Below, in pieces: positions 9,830 to 18,996 of a DNA stretch of 64,000 nt. Origin of the DNA: Thiobacillus sp. 65-29 (lineage in GTDB: Bacteria > Pseudomonadota > Gammaproteobacteria > Burkholderiales > Thiobacillaceae); contig MKWN01000010.1 of NCBI GenBank assembly GCA_001899775.1, positions 1 through 64,000 on the forward strand. Reading direction: 5' to 3'. Below the pieces are notes generated by a model, which ran no database searches, was not told the origin of the DNA, and saw only the letters and a list, made by a program, of their open reading frames with translations. Numbering within the stretch: the stretch's first letter is position 1; every line of letters begins with the position of its first letter. Made by a program: the position numbers and the translations under genes.

Positions 9830-9845
9830 GAACGAACGTTCGTTC
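9830..9845. promoter_or_regulatory. Palindromic TetR operator
   Basis: GAACGAACGTTCGTTC is a perfect 16-base inverted repeat centred in the 67-base gap between the MFS stop and the TetR start. Its position 12 bases from the TetR start codon and its symmetry fit a binding site for the encoded regulator. Confidence 0.8.
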
Positions 9846-9885
9846 CAGTCTGCGCAAAATCGGAGGTGCTGTCAACACTGCCGGC

Positions 9886-11184
9886 TCAGCCTTCCCGCCC
9901 GTCGCGCGCGAAGCGCTGTGCCGCACGCCAGCCACGCCCCGCTTCGATGCCGCGCAGGGCGAGCAGGCCGGCGACGAAGAAGCTGCCGGTGACAAGCAGC
10001 GCCCGCCGGTGGTCACCCGCGCTGATCCAGCTCGCCGCGCCATAGGTCAGCGGCCCGAGGATCGAGGCGAGTTTCACCGCCAGGCCCCACAGGCCGAAAA
10101 ACTCCGCCTGCTGCGCCGGCGGCGCCAGCAGGCCGACCATTGCCCGCGCGGCGGACTGCGATGCGCCCATGCACAGGCCGGCGAGGTTGGCGGCGATCCA
10201 GAACAGGGTTTCATCGGGCGCCGCCCACGCCAGCAGCACCATGCCGATCCAGCCGAGGAGCGTGAGCGCGATCGCGCGCACGTGGCCGATGCGGTCCTGC
10301 ACGTGACCGAAGAAGAACGCACCGAGTGCGGCGGTGACGTTCACCACCAGCACCAGCTGGATGGTACGCGCGGTGTCGAAGTGGAACACCTGGTTCGCGT
10401 AGATCGCCGCCAGGGTGATCACCGCCTGGATGCCCGCCTGGTACAGCACCGTGCATACGAGGAAGCGGCGCAGATCGGGCAGCCGGCGCAAGTGGCCGAG
10501 CGTGTGGCGCACCTGCGCCCAGGCGTTGCGCGCACGCTGCGCGGGCTGCGGCACGGCACGCTCGCGCAGCAGCAGGAGAGTCGGCAGGCTGGCGACGAGA
10601 AACAGCGCGGCGGTGATCACCATGCTCACCCGCACGAAGTCGTCCGCTCCCAGTCCATGGTCCTGCGCCCAGCCGATCCAGGCGAGACTCGCCGCCAGCG
10701 AAACCAGGCCGCCGACGTAGCCCAGCGACCAGCCCCAGCCCGACACGCGCCCGAGCGCGCGCGGTCGGGCGAGCTCGGGCAGGAAGGCGGCGATGAGGTT
10801 CTCGCCGGTGCCGAAAAAATAATTCGACGCCACCAGCGCGATGATCGCCAGCGCCAGCGCGCCGGGGCCGGCCCAATACAGCAGCGCGGTGAAGCCGACG
10901 CAGCCGAGCGTGGTGAGCCAGAGCAGTCTCTTCTTGCCGGCATGGGCATCGGCCCAGGCGCCGATGAGCGGCGCGGTGAGCATGATGAGCCCATAGGACA
11001 CCGACAGCGCGAGCGTCCAGGCAAAGGTCGCCCACGGCGCGTTGCCGGCGACACCGGCGACGAAATATGCGCCGAACACGGCGGTGATGACCACGGTCGT
11101 ATAGCCCGAGTTGGCGAAGTCGTACATCGCCCAGGCCCACACTTCCCGCACGCGCACACCGGGCTGCAGGAGCGGCGCGCTCAC
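9886..11184 (-). CDS. UMF1/Atg22-like MFS transporter
   Basis: A 432-residue inner-membrane protein with about 12 helices. The start REVWAWAMYDFANSGYTTVV and the motif GAWADAHAGKKRLL are typical of the UMF1 (vacuole effluxer Atg22-like) branch of the major facilitator superfamily. The substrate is unknown. The start is taken as the GTG that overlaps the TGA of the upstream ABC transporter gene (GTGA), with GGAGG upstream, so the two are coupled. Confidence 0.88.
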   Translation of the reverse strand: MSAPLLQPGVRVREVWAWAMYDFANSGYTTVVITAVFGAYFVAGVAGNAPWATFAWTLALSVSYGLIMLTAPLIGAWADAHAGKKRLLWLTTLGCVGFTALLYWAGPGALALAIIALVASNYFFGTGENLIAAFLPELARPRALGRVSGWGWSLGYVGGLVSLAASLAWIGWAQDHGLGADDFVRVSMVITAALFLVASLPTLLLLRERAVPQPAQRARNAWAQVRHTLGHLRRLPDLRRFLVCTVLYQAGIQAVITLAAIYANQVFHFDTARTIQLVLVVNVTAALGAFFFGHVQDRIGHVRAIALTLLGWIGMVLLAWAAPDETLFWIAANLAGLCMGASQSAARAMVGLLAPPAQQAEFFGLWGLAVKLASILGPLTYGAASWISAGDHRRALLVTGSFFVAGLLALRGIEAGRGWRAAQRFARDGREG

Positions 11185-12980
11185 CCCTCCTCCGCCTCGT
11201 GTTGCTGTTGCTGCAGCGCCCACATGTGGGCATAGGCGCCATCGCGTGCCAGCAGGTCGACGTGACGGCCGCGCTCGACGATGCGTCCGGCCTCGAACAC
11301 CAGGATTTCATCGGCCTCGACCACGGTCGACAGGCGATGCGCGATGATGAGACTGGTGCGGCTACGCGCAATCTCCAGCAGCTCCGCCTGGATCGCCTTT
11401 TCCGTACGGGTGTCGAGTGCCGAAGTCGCCTCGTCGAGGACGAGGATGAGCGGGTTTTTCAGCAGCGCACGCGCGATCGCCACGCGTTGCTTCTCACCAC
11501 CGGAAAGTTTCAGTCCACGCTCGCCGACCACGGTATCCCAGCTCTGCGGCAAGGACTCGATGAAGTCAAGGATGCGTGCGGCACGCGCGGCGGCGATCAC
11601 GTCGTCGCGCGGAGCATCCGGGCGACCGTAGGCGATGTTGTAGTAGATGCTGTCGTTGAACAGCACAGTATCCTGCGGCACCACGCCGATGGCGGCACGC
11701 AGCGAATCCTGCGTAACCGCGCGGATATCCTGGCCATCGATACGGATGCTTCCGGCGCCGACGTCGTAAAAACGGAACAGCAGCCGCGCCAGCGTCGACT
11801 TGCCGGCGCCGCTCGCCCCCACGGCGGCGACGCTGCGACCGGCCGGAATGGTGAAGCTGACGTCGTGCAGGATGGGACGGTCCGGGTTGTAGGCGAAGCT
11901 CACCTGCTCGAAGACCACCTCGCCGGCGGTGATCTCCAGCGCACGCGCACCCGGTGCATCCTCGACCTCGCGCGGGCGTTGCAACAGGCCGCACATGCGT
12001 TCGACGTCGGCGAGTGATTCCTTGACCTGGCGGTACATCACACCGAGAAAACCAAGCGGCTGGAACATCTGCAGCAGAAAAGCGTTGACCATCACCAGGT
12101 CACCCAAAGTCAGCGTGCCGTTCACCACCCCCGCAGCGGCGCGCAGCACCATCAGGGTGACGCCGATGGCGATCACGCCGGCCTGAGCGATGTTGAGCAG
12201 GCCGAGCGTGCGCTGCGACTTCATCGCCATGTTTTCCCACTCGACGAGACTGCGGTCGTAGCGGCGCGCTTCGTAGTTTTCGTTGCCGAAATACTTCACC
12301 GTCTCGTAGTTCAGCAGGCTGTCGATGGCGCGGCCATAGGCTTGCGAATCGAGCGTGTTGGCGCGCCGCACGAACTGCGTGCGCCATTCGGTAATGGTGA
12401 CGGTGAAGCCGATGTAGGCGGTGAGCGTTGCCAAAGTGATGAAGCCGAACACCCAGTCGAGCTTGACGAAAAGGATGCCGGCGACCATGACGATTTCCAG
12501 CACGGTCGGCGTGATGCGGAACAGCAGGTAGCCGACCAGGTTCGACACCGCCTTGGCACCGCGTTCGATGTCGCGCGTGATGCCGCCGGTGTGGCGCTCC
12601 AGATGAAAGCGCAGCGACAAAGCGTGCAGATGCTCGAACACCGCCATGCTGATGCGGCGCATCGCGCGCTGCGTGACCTTGGCGAACACCACGTCACGCA
12701 GGTCGGCGAAGGTCGTGCTGGCGAAGCGCAACACGCCATAGCCGAGAATGAGCGCGAGCGGCAGCACCAGTTCGGGGCGTGGGCGATCGAGTGCGTCGAC
12801 GATATGCTTCAGCACCAGTGGCACCGCCACCGAAGCGAGCTTCGCCCCGATCAACAACGCCAGTGCCAGCAGCACGCGCCCGCGGAATTCCCACATGTAG
12901 GGAAACAGGCGGTTGATCGAGCGCAGGTCGGGGTTCGCTGGCGGCGCATCGTCGACAACGAAATGAGAGGTGGGATGCAT
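11181..12980 (-). CDS. Atm1-type ABC exporter (fused membrane and ATPase domains)
   Basis: A 599-residue half-transporter. Residues 30-320 hold six membrane helices with the Atm1/ABCB7 signatures YLLFRITPTVLEIV and NYETVKYFGNE. The ATPase domain has Walker A GASGAGKST, signature LSGGEKQRVAIARALLK and Walker B LILVLDEATSALD. Relatives export glutathione-linked or metal-linked compounds from the cytoplasm; the substrate here is not evident. The ATG at 12980 is preferred over the GTG one codon earlier. Confidence 0.92.
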   Translation of the reverse strand: MHPTSHFVVDDAPPANPDLRSINRLFPYMWEFRGRVLLALALLIGAKLASVAVPLVLKHIVDALDRPRPELVLPLALILGYGVLRFASTTFADLRDVVFAKVTQRAMRRISMAVFEHLHALSLRFHLERHTGGITRDIERGAKAVSNLVGYLLFRITPTVLEIVMVAGILFVKLDWVFGFITLATLTAYIGFTVTITEWRTQFVRRANTLDSQAYGRAIDSLLNYETVKYFGNENYEARRYDRSLVEWENMAMKSQRTLGLLNIAQAGVIAIGVTLMVLRAAAGVVNGTLTLGDLVMVNAFLLQMFQPLGFLGVMYRQVKESLADVERMCGLLQRPREVEDAPGARALEITAGEVVFEQVSFAYNPDRPILHDVSFTIPAGRSVAAVGASGAGKSTLARLLFRFYDVGAGSIRIDGQDIRAVTQDSLRAAIGVVPQDTVLFNDSIYYNIAYGRPDAPRDDVIAAARAARILDFIESLPQSWDTVVGERGLKLSGGEKQRVAIARALLKNPLILVLDEATSALDTRTEKAIQAELLEIARSRTSLIIAHRLSTVVEADEILVFEAGRIVERGRHVDLLARDGAYAHMWALQQQQHEAEEG

Positions 12981-13061
12981 CACGTCGGTTAGAATCTTTA
13001 CATTTGTATTGGAATGATTCTACGTCCTGTTGCCGCCAAGGCGGCCTGGACGATACCGCAC

Positions 13062-13409
13062 ATGAAGCTTTACGGCATTCCCAACTGTACGACAGTCAAG
13101 AAAGCACGCGCCTGGCTCGTCGCGCACGGGCACGACGTCGCGTTTCACGACTTCCGCAAGGATGGCGTCGACGCAGCATGGTTGCACGACGTCATCCGCG
13201 AAACCGGCTGGCAGGCCCTGCTCAACACCCGTGGCACCACCTGGCGCAAGCTCGCCGACGCCGACAAGGCGGCCGCCGACAACGAGGCCGGCGCCATCGC
13301 GCTGATGCTCGCGCAGCCGAGCGTGATCAAGCGCCCGGTGCTGGAGCGCGCGGGACGCTATCATGTCGGTTTTTCCGAAGACCAGTACCATGCCTTTTTC
13401 GGAGACTGA
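13062..13409 (+). CDS. ArsC/Spx-like protein (YffB type)
   Basis: A 115-residue thioredoxin-fold protein beginning [19 protein letters not shown]. The single N-terminal cysteine sits where arsenate reductase-like proteins have theirs, and IKRPVLE is the usual C-terminal family motif. The neighbour dapE starts 8 bases after its stop; yffB-dapE is a widespread pair. The biological role of YffB proteins is unclear, although glutathione-dependent thiol reductase activity has been proposed. The upstream in-frame ATG at 13014 is less likely. Confidence 0.88.
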   Translation: MKLYGIPNCTTVKKARAWLVAHGHDVAFHDFRKDGVDAAWLHDVIRETGWQALLNTRGTTWRKLADADKAAADNEAGAIALMLAQPSVIKRPVLERAGRYHVGFSEDQYHAFFGD

Positions 13410-13416
13410 TACCGCG

Positions 13417-14547
13417 ATGAAACAGGACACGCTCGATCTCGCGCTGGAACTGTTGCGACGCAAATCGCTGACACCGGACGACGCCGGCTGTCAGGACGTG
13501 ATCGCCGCGCGTCTGGAAGCGCTCGGCTTTCACATCGAGCGCCATCGCCATCAGGGTGTCGACAACCTGTGGGCGCGCAAGGGGGGCGCCGCGCCGGTGG
13601 TGTGTCTGGCCGGCCATACCGATGTCGTGCCGCCCGGCCCGCTCGACCAGTGGACGTCCGATCCGTTCGACCCCGTCGTGCGTGAGGGCATGCTCTACGC
13701 ACGCGGTGCCGCCGACATGAAGACCTCGCTCGCCGCCTTCGTCACCGCGACCGAACGCTTTCTCGCCACGCACCCCGATCACACGGGCTCGATCGCCTTC
13801 CTGCTCACCTCCGACGAGGAAGGCCCGGCCACCGACGGCACCGTCAAGGTGGTCGACGCGCTGCGCGCGCGCGGCGAGACGCTCGACTACTGCATCGTCG
13901 GCGAACCCACCAGCGCCGCCGAGTTCGGCGACACCATCAAGAACGGCCGGCGCGGCTCGCTGTCCGGCACGCTGCGCGTGAAGGGCGTGCAGGGACACAT
14001 CGCCTACCCGCATCTGGCGAAGAACCCGATTCATCTGGTGGCGCCCGCCATCGCCGAACTCGCCGACACGATGTGGGACGAAGGCAATGCCTGGTTCCCG
14101 CCGACCACCTGGCAGATCTCCAACATCCATGGCGGCGCCGGCGCGACCAACGTAATTCCGGGCGAAGTCGAAATCCTGTTCAATTTCCGCTACGCCACCG
14201 CCAGCAGCGCCGAAGGCCTCAAGGACGCGATGCACGAAATCCTCGACAGCCACGGCCTCGACTACGAAATCGACTGGAACCTGTCGGCCAAGCCTTTCGT
14301 CACGCCGCGTGGTGTCCTGTGCGAGCGGCTTGCTGAAGCAATCCGCGAAGTGACCGGCGTCTCCCCCGGATTGTCCACCTCCGGCGGCACCTCGGACGGT
14401 CGGTTCATCGCCGAAATCTGCCGCGAAGTGGTCGAGTTCGGCCCCCTGAACGCGAGCATCCACAAGCTGAACGAGTGTGTCGCGGTGGAAGACATCGAGC
14501 GCCTGGCGGCGATCTACGAGAAGACGCTGGTGAAGCTCCTGGGGTGA
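13417..14547 (+). CDS. dapE: Succinyl-diaminopimelate desuccinylase
   Basis: This enzyme hydrolyses N-succinyl-LL-diaminopimelate in lysine and peptidoglycan synthesis. The 376-residue M20 metallopeptidase has the zinc ligands in [36 protein letters not shown] and the C-terminal [21 protein letters not shown] and [11 protein letters not shown] (dimerisation domain) are also typical. A GGAGA site precedes the ATG. dapC and dapD lie 13 kb away. Confidence 0.96.
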   Translation: MKQDTLDLALELLRRKSLTPDDAGCQDVIAARLEALGFHIERHRHQGVDNLWARKGGAAPVVCLAGHTDVVPPGPLDQWTSDPFDPVVREGMLYARGAADMKTSLAAFVTATERFLATHPDHTGSIAFLLTSDEEGPATDGTVKVVDALRARGETLDYCIVGEPTSAAEFGDTIKNGRRGSLSGTLRVKGVQGHIAYPHLAKNPIHLVAPAIAELADTMWDEGNAWFPPTTWQISNIHGGAGATNVIPGEVEILFNFRYATASSAEGLKDAMHEILDSHGLDYEIDWNLSAKPFVTPRGVLCERLAEAIREVTGVSPGLSTSGGTSDGRFIAEICREVVEFGPLNASIHKLNECVAVEDIERLAAIYEKTLVKLLG

Positions 14548-14555
14548 TTTTTTTG

Positions 14556-14673
14556 TCCGCGAAGAACGCGAAGGCGCGCGAAGATGAAAAACGCAAAATC
14601 GCCTGGATGCGGGCAACACCCAATATCCAGCCGTTTCAAGATTTTCTTCGCGTCCCTTCGCGTCCTTCGCGGA
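14556..14673. repeat. Long imperfect inverted repeat, family C
   Basis: Left arm 14556-14585 and right arm 14644-14673 are 30-base inverted copies that match at 26 of 30 positions. They are built from repeats of CGCGAAG, with a loop of about 58 bases. The element fills the dapE-prmB gap. Related elements with the sequence ACCACAGAG replacing CGCGAAG occur at 53.84-53.96 and 62.55-62.68 kb. Confidence 0.75.
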
Positions 14674-14695
14674 TAAACGCTTTTCCGAACCAGAC

Positions 14696-15595
14696 ATGAC
14701 ACACTTCGACGACACCGAATCCCTCGTTACCGTGCGCGACTGGTTGCGCTTCGCCGTGTCGCGTTTCAACGAAGCGGGACTGTTCTTCGGGCATGGATCG
14801 GACAACGCCTTCGACGAGGCGGCCTATCTCATCCTGCATACCCTGCACCTGCCGCTCGACCGCCTCGAACCCTTCCTCGACGCCAGTCTCACCCACGGCG
14901 AGGCCGAGGCGGTGCAGGCCGTGCTGGAACGGCGCGTGAGCGAACGTGTGCCAGCGGCGTATCTCACGCGCGAGGCGTGGCTCGCCGGACACCGCTTCTA
15001 TGTCGATGAACGCGTGATCGTGCCGCGTTCCTTCATCGCCGAACTGCTACAGGAACAGCTCGCACCCTGGATCGACGATGCCGACGCGGTGACGCGCGTG
15101 CTCGATCTGTGCACCGGCTCGGGCTGCCTCGCTATCCTGGCCGCGCTGGCCTTTCCGGGGGCCACGGTCGACGCCGCCGACCTGTCCGCGGACGCGCTGG
15201 CGGTGGCGCAAAGGAACATTACCGACTATGGGCTGGAGGCGCGCATCACGCCGGTCGAATCGGATCTCTTCGCCGCACTCGGCGCCCGCCGCTACGATCT
15301 CATCCTCAGCAACCCGCCCTACGTGAACGCCGCATCGGTCGCCAGCCTGCCGCCGGAATACCTTGCGGAACCCGCCATGGCGCTGGGTTCGGGCGAAGAC
15401 GGCCTGGACGCCACGCGCAAGATTCTCGCCGCGGCGAAGGCGCATCTCAATCCCGGCGGCCTGCTGGTCGTCGAGATCGGCCACAACCGCGACGCGCTCG
15501 AAGCGGCCTACCCTGCCCTGCCCTTCACCTGGCTCGACACGGCGGGCGGCGATCAGTTCGTCTTCCTGCTGCGGCGCGAGGAGTTGCCGGACTGA
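14696..15595 (+). CDS. prmB: Ribosomal protein L3 N5-glutamine methyltransferase
   Basis: The 299-residue SAM-dependent methyltransferase has the RVIVPRSFIAELL motif, the SAM-binding VLDLCTGSGCLAI and the catalytic NPPYVN that binds the glutamine side chain. Together with the helical N-terminus (FGHGSDNAFDEAAYLILH) these identify PrmB rather than the release-factor enzyme PrmC. The last 43 bases overlap the convergent hydrogenase protease gene. Confidence 0.94.
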   Translation: MTHFDDTESLVTVRDWLRFAVSRFNEAGLFFGHGSDNAFDEAAYLILHTLHLPLDRLEPFLDASLTHGEAEAVQAVLERRVSERVPAAYLTREAWLAGHRFYVDERVIVPRSFIAELLQEQLAPWIDDADAVTRVLDLCTGSGCLAILAALAFPGATVDAADLSADALAVAQRNITDYGLEARITPVESDLFAALGARRYDLILSNPPYVNAASVASLPPEYLAEPAMALGSGEDGLDATRKILAAAKAHLNPGGLLVVEIGHNRDALEAAYPALPFTWLDTAGGDQFVFLLRREELPD

Positions 15596-16068
15596 GCCCA
15601 AGCTTGCCGGTCTCGGAGCCCGCGTTGCAGCAAACCGGCAAGCTGATCGGCAAGCTGCTCCACCGCCGCGCACACGGCCGCATCAGGCAACGCGCCCGGT
15701 TCGAGCGAGGCGATCTCGATGCCGTACACCTCCAGTCGCGGCGGCAACGCCTGCAAGGCCCGCGCCAGCGCGAGCGCATCGAACACGCCGAAACCGTGGC
15801 TCGACAGGCTGCCGCGGCCGTGCGCCCACTCGCTTTCGCGAAGATGATGGATGTGGCCCGGTGCGTCGCCGCTGCACACCGCATCGACCAGGATCACACA
15901 GTCAGCGTCGGCGAAGCGCTCGATGAGCGCGGCACCGGGACGGTCGAGCTTTTCGAGCAAAATTTCATGCGGTCCACCAAGTCCCCGCGCCGTCAGCGCA
16001 TCGACCACGCGCCAGCCGGCTTGGTCGTCGCCCGAGGGCGAGCCGATGCCGATGACGCGCACCCTCAT
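15553..16068 (-). CDS. Hydrogenase maturation protease
   Basis: A 171-residue HyaD/HycI-type endopeptidase that removes the C-terminal tail of the hydrogenase large subunit after nickel insertion. The N-terminal IGIGSPSGDDQAGWRVVD supplies the first acidic nickel-sensing residue, ILVDAVCSG the second, and SSHGFGVFDAL the conserved histidine. Its ATG overlaps the stop of the large-subunit gene it should process, so the pair is coupled. The 3' end overlaps prmB on the other strand. Confidence 0.9.
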   Translation of the reverse strand: MRVRVIGIGSPSGDDQAGWRVVDALTARGLGGPHEILLEKLDRPGAALIERFADADCVILVDAVCSGDAPGHIHHLRESEWAHGRGSLSSHGFGVFDALALARALQALPPRLEVYGIEIASLEPGALPDAAVCAAVEQLADQLAGLLQRGLRDRQAWAQSGNSSRRSRKTN

Positions 16069-17360
16069 CGGCTGACGTTCAGGCGCAGGAAATGGGTGGC
16101 GCAGGAAATGCAGGGGTCATAGTTGCGGATCACCTTCTCGCAATGCAGGCGCAGCGCATCGTCGGCATGATCGAGACCGAAGTTGAGCAGCGACAGACGC
16201 AGATCCTCCTCGATGCGTGCCTGGTTCTGCGCGGTCGGCGGTACGATGCGCGCGCTGCGCACCAGGCCGTCGGCATCGATTTCGTAGCGGTGCCACAAAA
16301 GGCCGCGCGGCGCCTCGGTGCAGCCGACCGCCACGCCGGCACGCGGCTTCGCAGCGACCCAGGGCGCTGCCGGCACCCGATAATCCGCGAACAGGCGCAG
16401 CGCCTCGCGCAGCGCGAGCAGGATTTCCACCGCACGCGCCAGCATGCTGTGGAACACGTTGCCGCTTGGCAGCGCGAAGCCGACCTCGGCGAGCAGCGCC
16501 TGCACGTCGTCCGGCAGCCGGTCGCGGTTGAGGTTGAGGCGTGCCAGCGGGCCGACCAGATAGGGCGCGCCGCGGTAGCTGCTGAACAGCGCCGTCGAAT
16601 GCGGTTCGTGGCGCTCGACGAAATGTTCCGGATAGGCGGCGGCATCAATCAGCAGCCCGTCGCTGGCAGCGATCCCGCCGTGCTCGATGGCGTAATCGAC
16701 CGGATCGCGCATCGCCACCGAGACGAAGTCCTGTGCGTCCGGCGGGAGCGCGATACCGGCTGTCCAGCGCACCAGCGCCTCGGCCTCCGGCAGCGCGGCG
16801 GCAAGCCGCTCGCGCATGGCGTGGATGCGCTCCGGCGACGGTGCCGCGTGAAATCCGCCGACGCGCACCCCGACCGGATGCACCGAGCGCGCGCCGAACA
16901 ACTCCATCAGTTCGTTGCCCAGCGCCTGCAGGCGCAGGCCGCGCCGCACTTCCTCGGGGGCGATCCGCGCCAGCTCGATGGCGTTGCCGCAGCCGAAGAA
17001 ATCCGGTGCCGCGAGCAGGTGGATGTGCAGGCTGTGGCTCTGGATCCATTCGCCGCAATAGAACACGCGGCGCATCGCACGCGCCCACGGGCCGATGTCG
17101 AGATCGAACAGCGCTTCCAGCGCCTGCGCGGCGGTGACCTGGTAGGCCACCGGGCAGATGCCGCAAATGCGCGCGACGAAATCCGGGACTTCCGCGTAAT
17201 GGCGGCCTTCGAGAAATTTCTCGAAGAAGCGTGGTGGCTCGAAAATGCGCAGGCGCAGTTCCTTGATGTCGCCCTGTTCGATGGCAAGATCGAGCGCGCC
17301 CTCGCCCTCCACGCGTGCGAGCACGGGCACCCGGATCGTGACGTTGCGCGACTCACTCAT
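16065..17360 (-). CDS. hydA: NiFe hydrogenase large (alpha) subunit, group 3b type
   Basis: This 431-residue protein holds the NiFe active site. The N-terminal ligand motif RICGICP and the C-terminal DPCISCATH, followed by an 8-residue tail FLRLNVSR to be cleaved after His, are both intact. Companion subunits upstream (beta, gamma, delta) show it belongs to the cytosolic NADP-linked group 3b, also called sulfhydrogenase. These enzymes couple H2 to NAD(P)H and in some archaea also reduce sulfur. The symbol follows archaeal naming. Confidence 0.93.
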   Translation of the reverse strand: MSESRNVTIRVPVLARVEGEGALDLAIEQGDIKELRLRIFEPPRFFEKFLEGRHYAEVPDFVARICGICPVAYQVTAAQALEALFDLDIGPWARAMRRVFYCGEWIQSHSLHIHLLAAPDFFGCGNAIELARIAPEEVRRGLRLQALGNELMELFGARSVHPVGVRVGGFHAAPSPERIHAMRERLAAALPEAEALVRWTAGIALPPDAQDFVSVAMRDPVDYAIEHGGIAASDGLLIDAAAYPEHFVERHEPHSTALFSSYRGAPYLVGPLARLNLNRDRLPDDVQALLAEVGFALPSGNVFHSMLARAVEILLALREALRLFADYRVPAAPWVAAKPRAGVAVGCTEAPRGLLWHRYEIDADGLVRSARIVPPTAQNQARIEEDLRLSLLNFGLDHADDALRLHCEKVIRNYDPCISCATHFLRLNVSR

Positions 17361-18150
17361 CGCCTGCCGTCCTCGTTCTCTCCGCCGCCAGGCGGAATAC
17401 CGGCGCCTGGCTGTTGATCGACTGGAAACGCCGCGCGATCGCCTGGGCATCGAGCCCGAGTCGCGCGAACTGCACGGACAGCGCGTTCGTGTTGGCGTTT
17501 TCCGCGGGACCGAAACAGCCGTAACAGTCGCGTCCGAGGCTCGGGCACAGCGCGCCGCAGCCGGTACGCGTCACCGGTCCCATGCACGGAATACCGTGTG
17601 TCACCAGCACGCAGGGGTGACCCTGACGCTTGCACTCGGTGCACACCTTGTCGGCATCATCGCGCGGGCTCACCCCGAGCAGCAGGGCGTTGACCACGCC
17701 AAGCACCTGGGTGCTGGTGACCGGACACCCCCACAGTTCGAAATCGACGGGAACGTGGGTGGCAATCGGTGTGGAATGTTCCAGGCTGGCGATCGCCGCG
17801 GGATGATCGTAGATCTGCGCCACCCACGACGCGCTGTCGACGCTGTTGCGCAAGCCCTGGATGCCGCCGGACACGGCGCACGCGCCGATCGCCACCAGCA
17901 CACGGCTGTGCGCGCGGATGCGCTGGATGCGTTCGAGATCCTCCGGTGTCGACACGCTGCCTTCGACGAAGGCGATATCGACCTCGGTATCGACATCCAG
18001 TGGCCCGGCCTCGGCGAAGTAGACAAGATCGACGCGCGCGGCGAGCGTGAGCAGGTCCTCGCCCAGGTTGAGGAAGGCGAGCTGGCAGCCGTCGCAGGAA
18101 CTGAATTTGTGCACCGCGACGCGCGGGCGGGATGGCGGGTGCGTGCTCAT
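17353..18150 (-). CDS. hydD: NiFe hydrogenase small (delta) subunit
   Basis: The 265-residue electron-transfer subunit binds iron-sulfur clusters next to the NiFe site. KFSSCDGCQLAFLN near the N-terminus and GACAVSGGIQ and ELWGCPVTSTQ in the middle are the proximal cluster ligands. The C-terminal CTECKRQGHPC, GCGALCPSLGRDCYGCFGP region carries further cysteines. Its ATG overlaps the stop of the gamma gene by one base and its end overlaps the start of the alpha gene. There is no Tat signal, so it is cytoplasmic. Confidence 0.93.
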   Translation of the reverse strand: MSTHPPSRPRVAVHKFSSCDGCQLAFLNLGEDLLTLAARVDLVYFAEAGPLDVDTEVDIAFVEGSVSTPEDLERIQRIRAHSRVLVAIGACAVSGGIQGLRNSVDSASWVAQIYDHPAAIASLEHSTPIATHVPVDFELWGCPVTSTQVLGVVNALLLGVSPRDDADKVCTECKRQGHPCVLVTHGIPCMGPVTRTGCGALCPSLGRDCYGCFGPAENANTNALSVQFARLGLDAQAIARRFQSINSQAPVFRLAAERTRTAGDE

Positions 18151-18995
18151 CAGAATCCCCGGTGGCCAAGCAGGCCCTTGACCTCGGCCCAGTTGAACAC
18201 GGGGCCGTTCTGGCAGACGAAGGCGCCGCCGAACTGGCAGTGACCGCAACGCCCGACCCCGCACTGCATGTTGCGTTCCATGCTGAGGTACAGGTGCGCC
18301 TCCGGCAGACCGCGGCCGAGCAGGCTTTCCGCCGCGGCGCGCATCATGCCTTCGGGACCGCACAGCATGGCCACCGCGCGCTCCGGATTGAAGCGCGCAA
18401 GGCCGAACAATTCCGTGACGCGGCCCACGTGCCATGGCCAGAACGCGGCACCCTGGCTCGCCGCGACCAGCACCTGCGTGTCGGGCAGTTTCGCCCATTG
18501 CTCGTACTGCATGCGCCAGATGAGGTCGTCGGCGTGCTTCACGCCCTGGATGATGACGAGCTTGCCGAAGCGCGCGCGGCGGCGCAGCACATAGTGGATC
18601 ACCGACACCGCGGGCGCGCAGCCGAGTCCGCCGGTGACCAGCACGACGTCGTTGCCGCCCAGGTCCTGCAGCGGCCAGCCACGTCCGAAGGGGCCGCGAA
18701 CGCCGACGCGATCGCCCGGCTGCAGGGCGGCCAGCCCGCGCGTGACGCGGCCGAGCGCACGGATGGTATGGCCGATGATGCCGTGCTCTTCCGGATCCGA
18801 CATGATCGATACCGGCACCTCGCCGACACCGTACAGATACAGCATGTTGAACTGCCCCGGCGCGAAGCGGAACGCGGCCTGCGCGGCGGCATCGTCGAGG
18901 CGCAGCCGCAGGGTGAAGATGGTCGGCGATTCCTGCACGCGCGACACCACGGTCGCGGCATGCGGGGGCCCGGCATCGATGGGCGCATGCGGCAT
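18150..18995 (-). CDS. hydG: Hydrogenase gamma subunit (FAD/NAD(P)-binding)
   Basis: The 281-residue protein resembles ferredoxin-NADP reductase: an N-terminal FAD barrel ([20 protein letters not shown]) and an NAD(P)-binding part starting [19 protein letters not shown]-terminal cysteine cluster, [17 protein letters not shown], binds a 2Fe-2S centre. It passes electrons between NAD(P)H and the beta/delta subunits. It is one base from the beta gene and part of the five-gene hydrogenase operon. Confidence 0.92.
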   Translation of the reverse strand: MPHAPIDAGPPHAATVVSRVQESPTIFTLRLRLDDAAAQAAFRFAPGQFNMLYLYGVGEVPVSIMSDPEEHGIIGHTIRALGRVTRGLAALQPGDRVGVRGPFGRGWPLQDLGGNDVVLVTGGLGCAPAVSVIHYVLRRRARFGKLVIIQGVKHADDLIWRMQYEQWAKLPDTQVLVAASQGAAFWPWHVGRVTELFGLARFNPERAVAMLCGPEGMMRAAAESLLGRGLPEAHLYLSMERNMQCGVGRCGHCQFGGAFVCQNGPVFNWAEVKGLLGHRGF

Positions 18996-18996
18996 G

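Noticed and set aside
9817-11235. A 472-codon plus-strand frame opposite the MFS gene
   Set aside because: It is antisense to a clear 12-helix transporter, and its product is charged low-complexity sequence.
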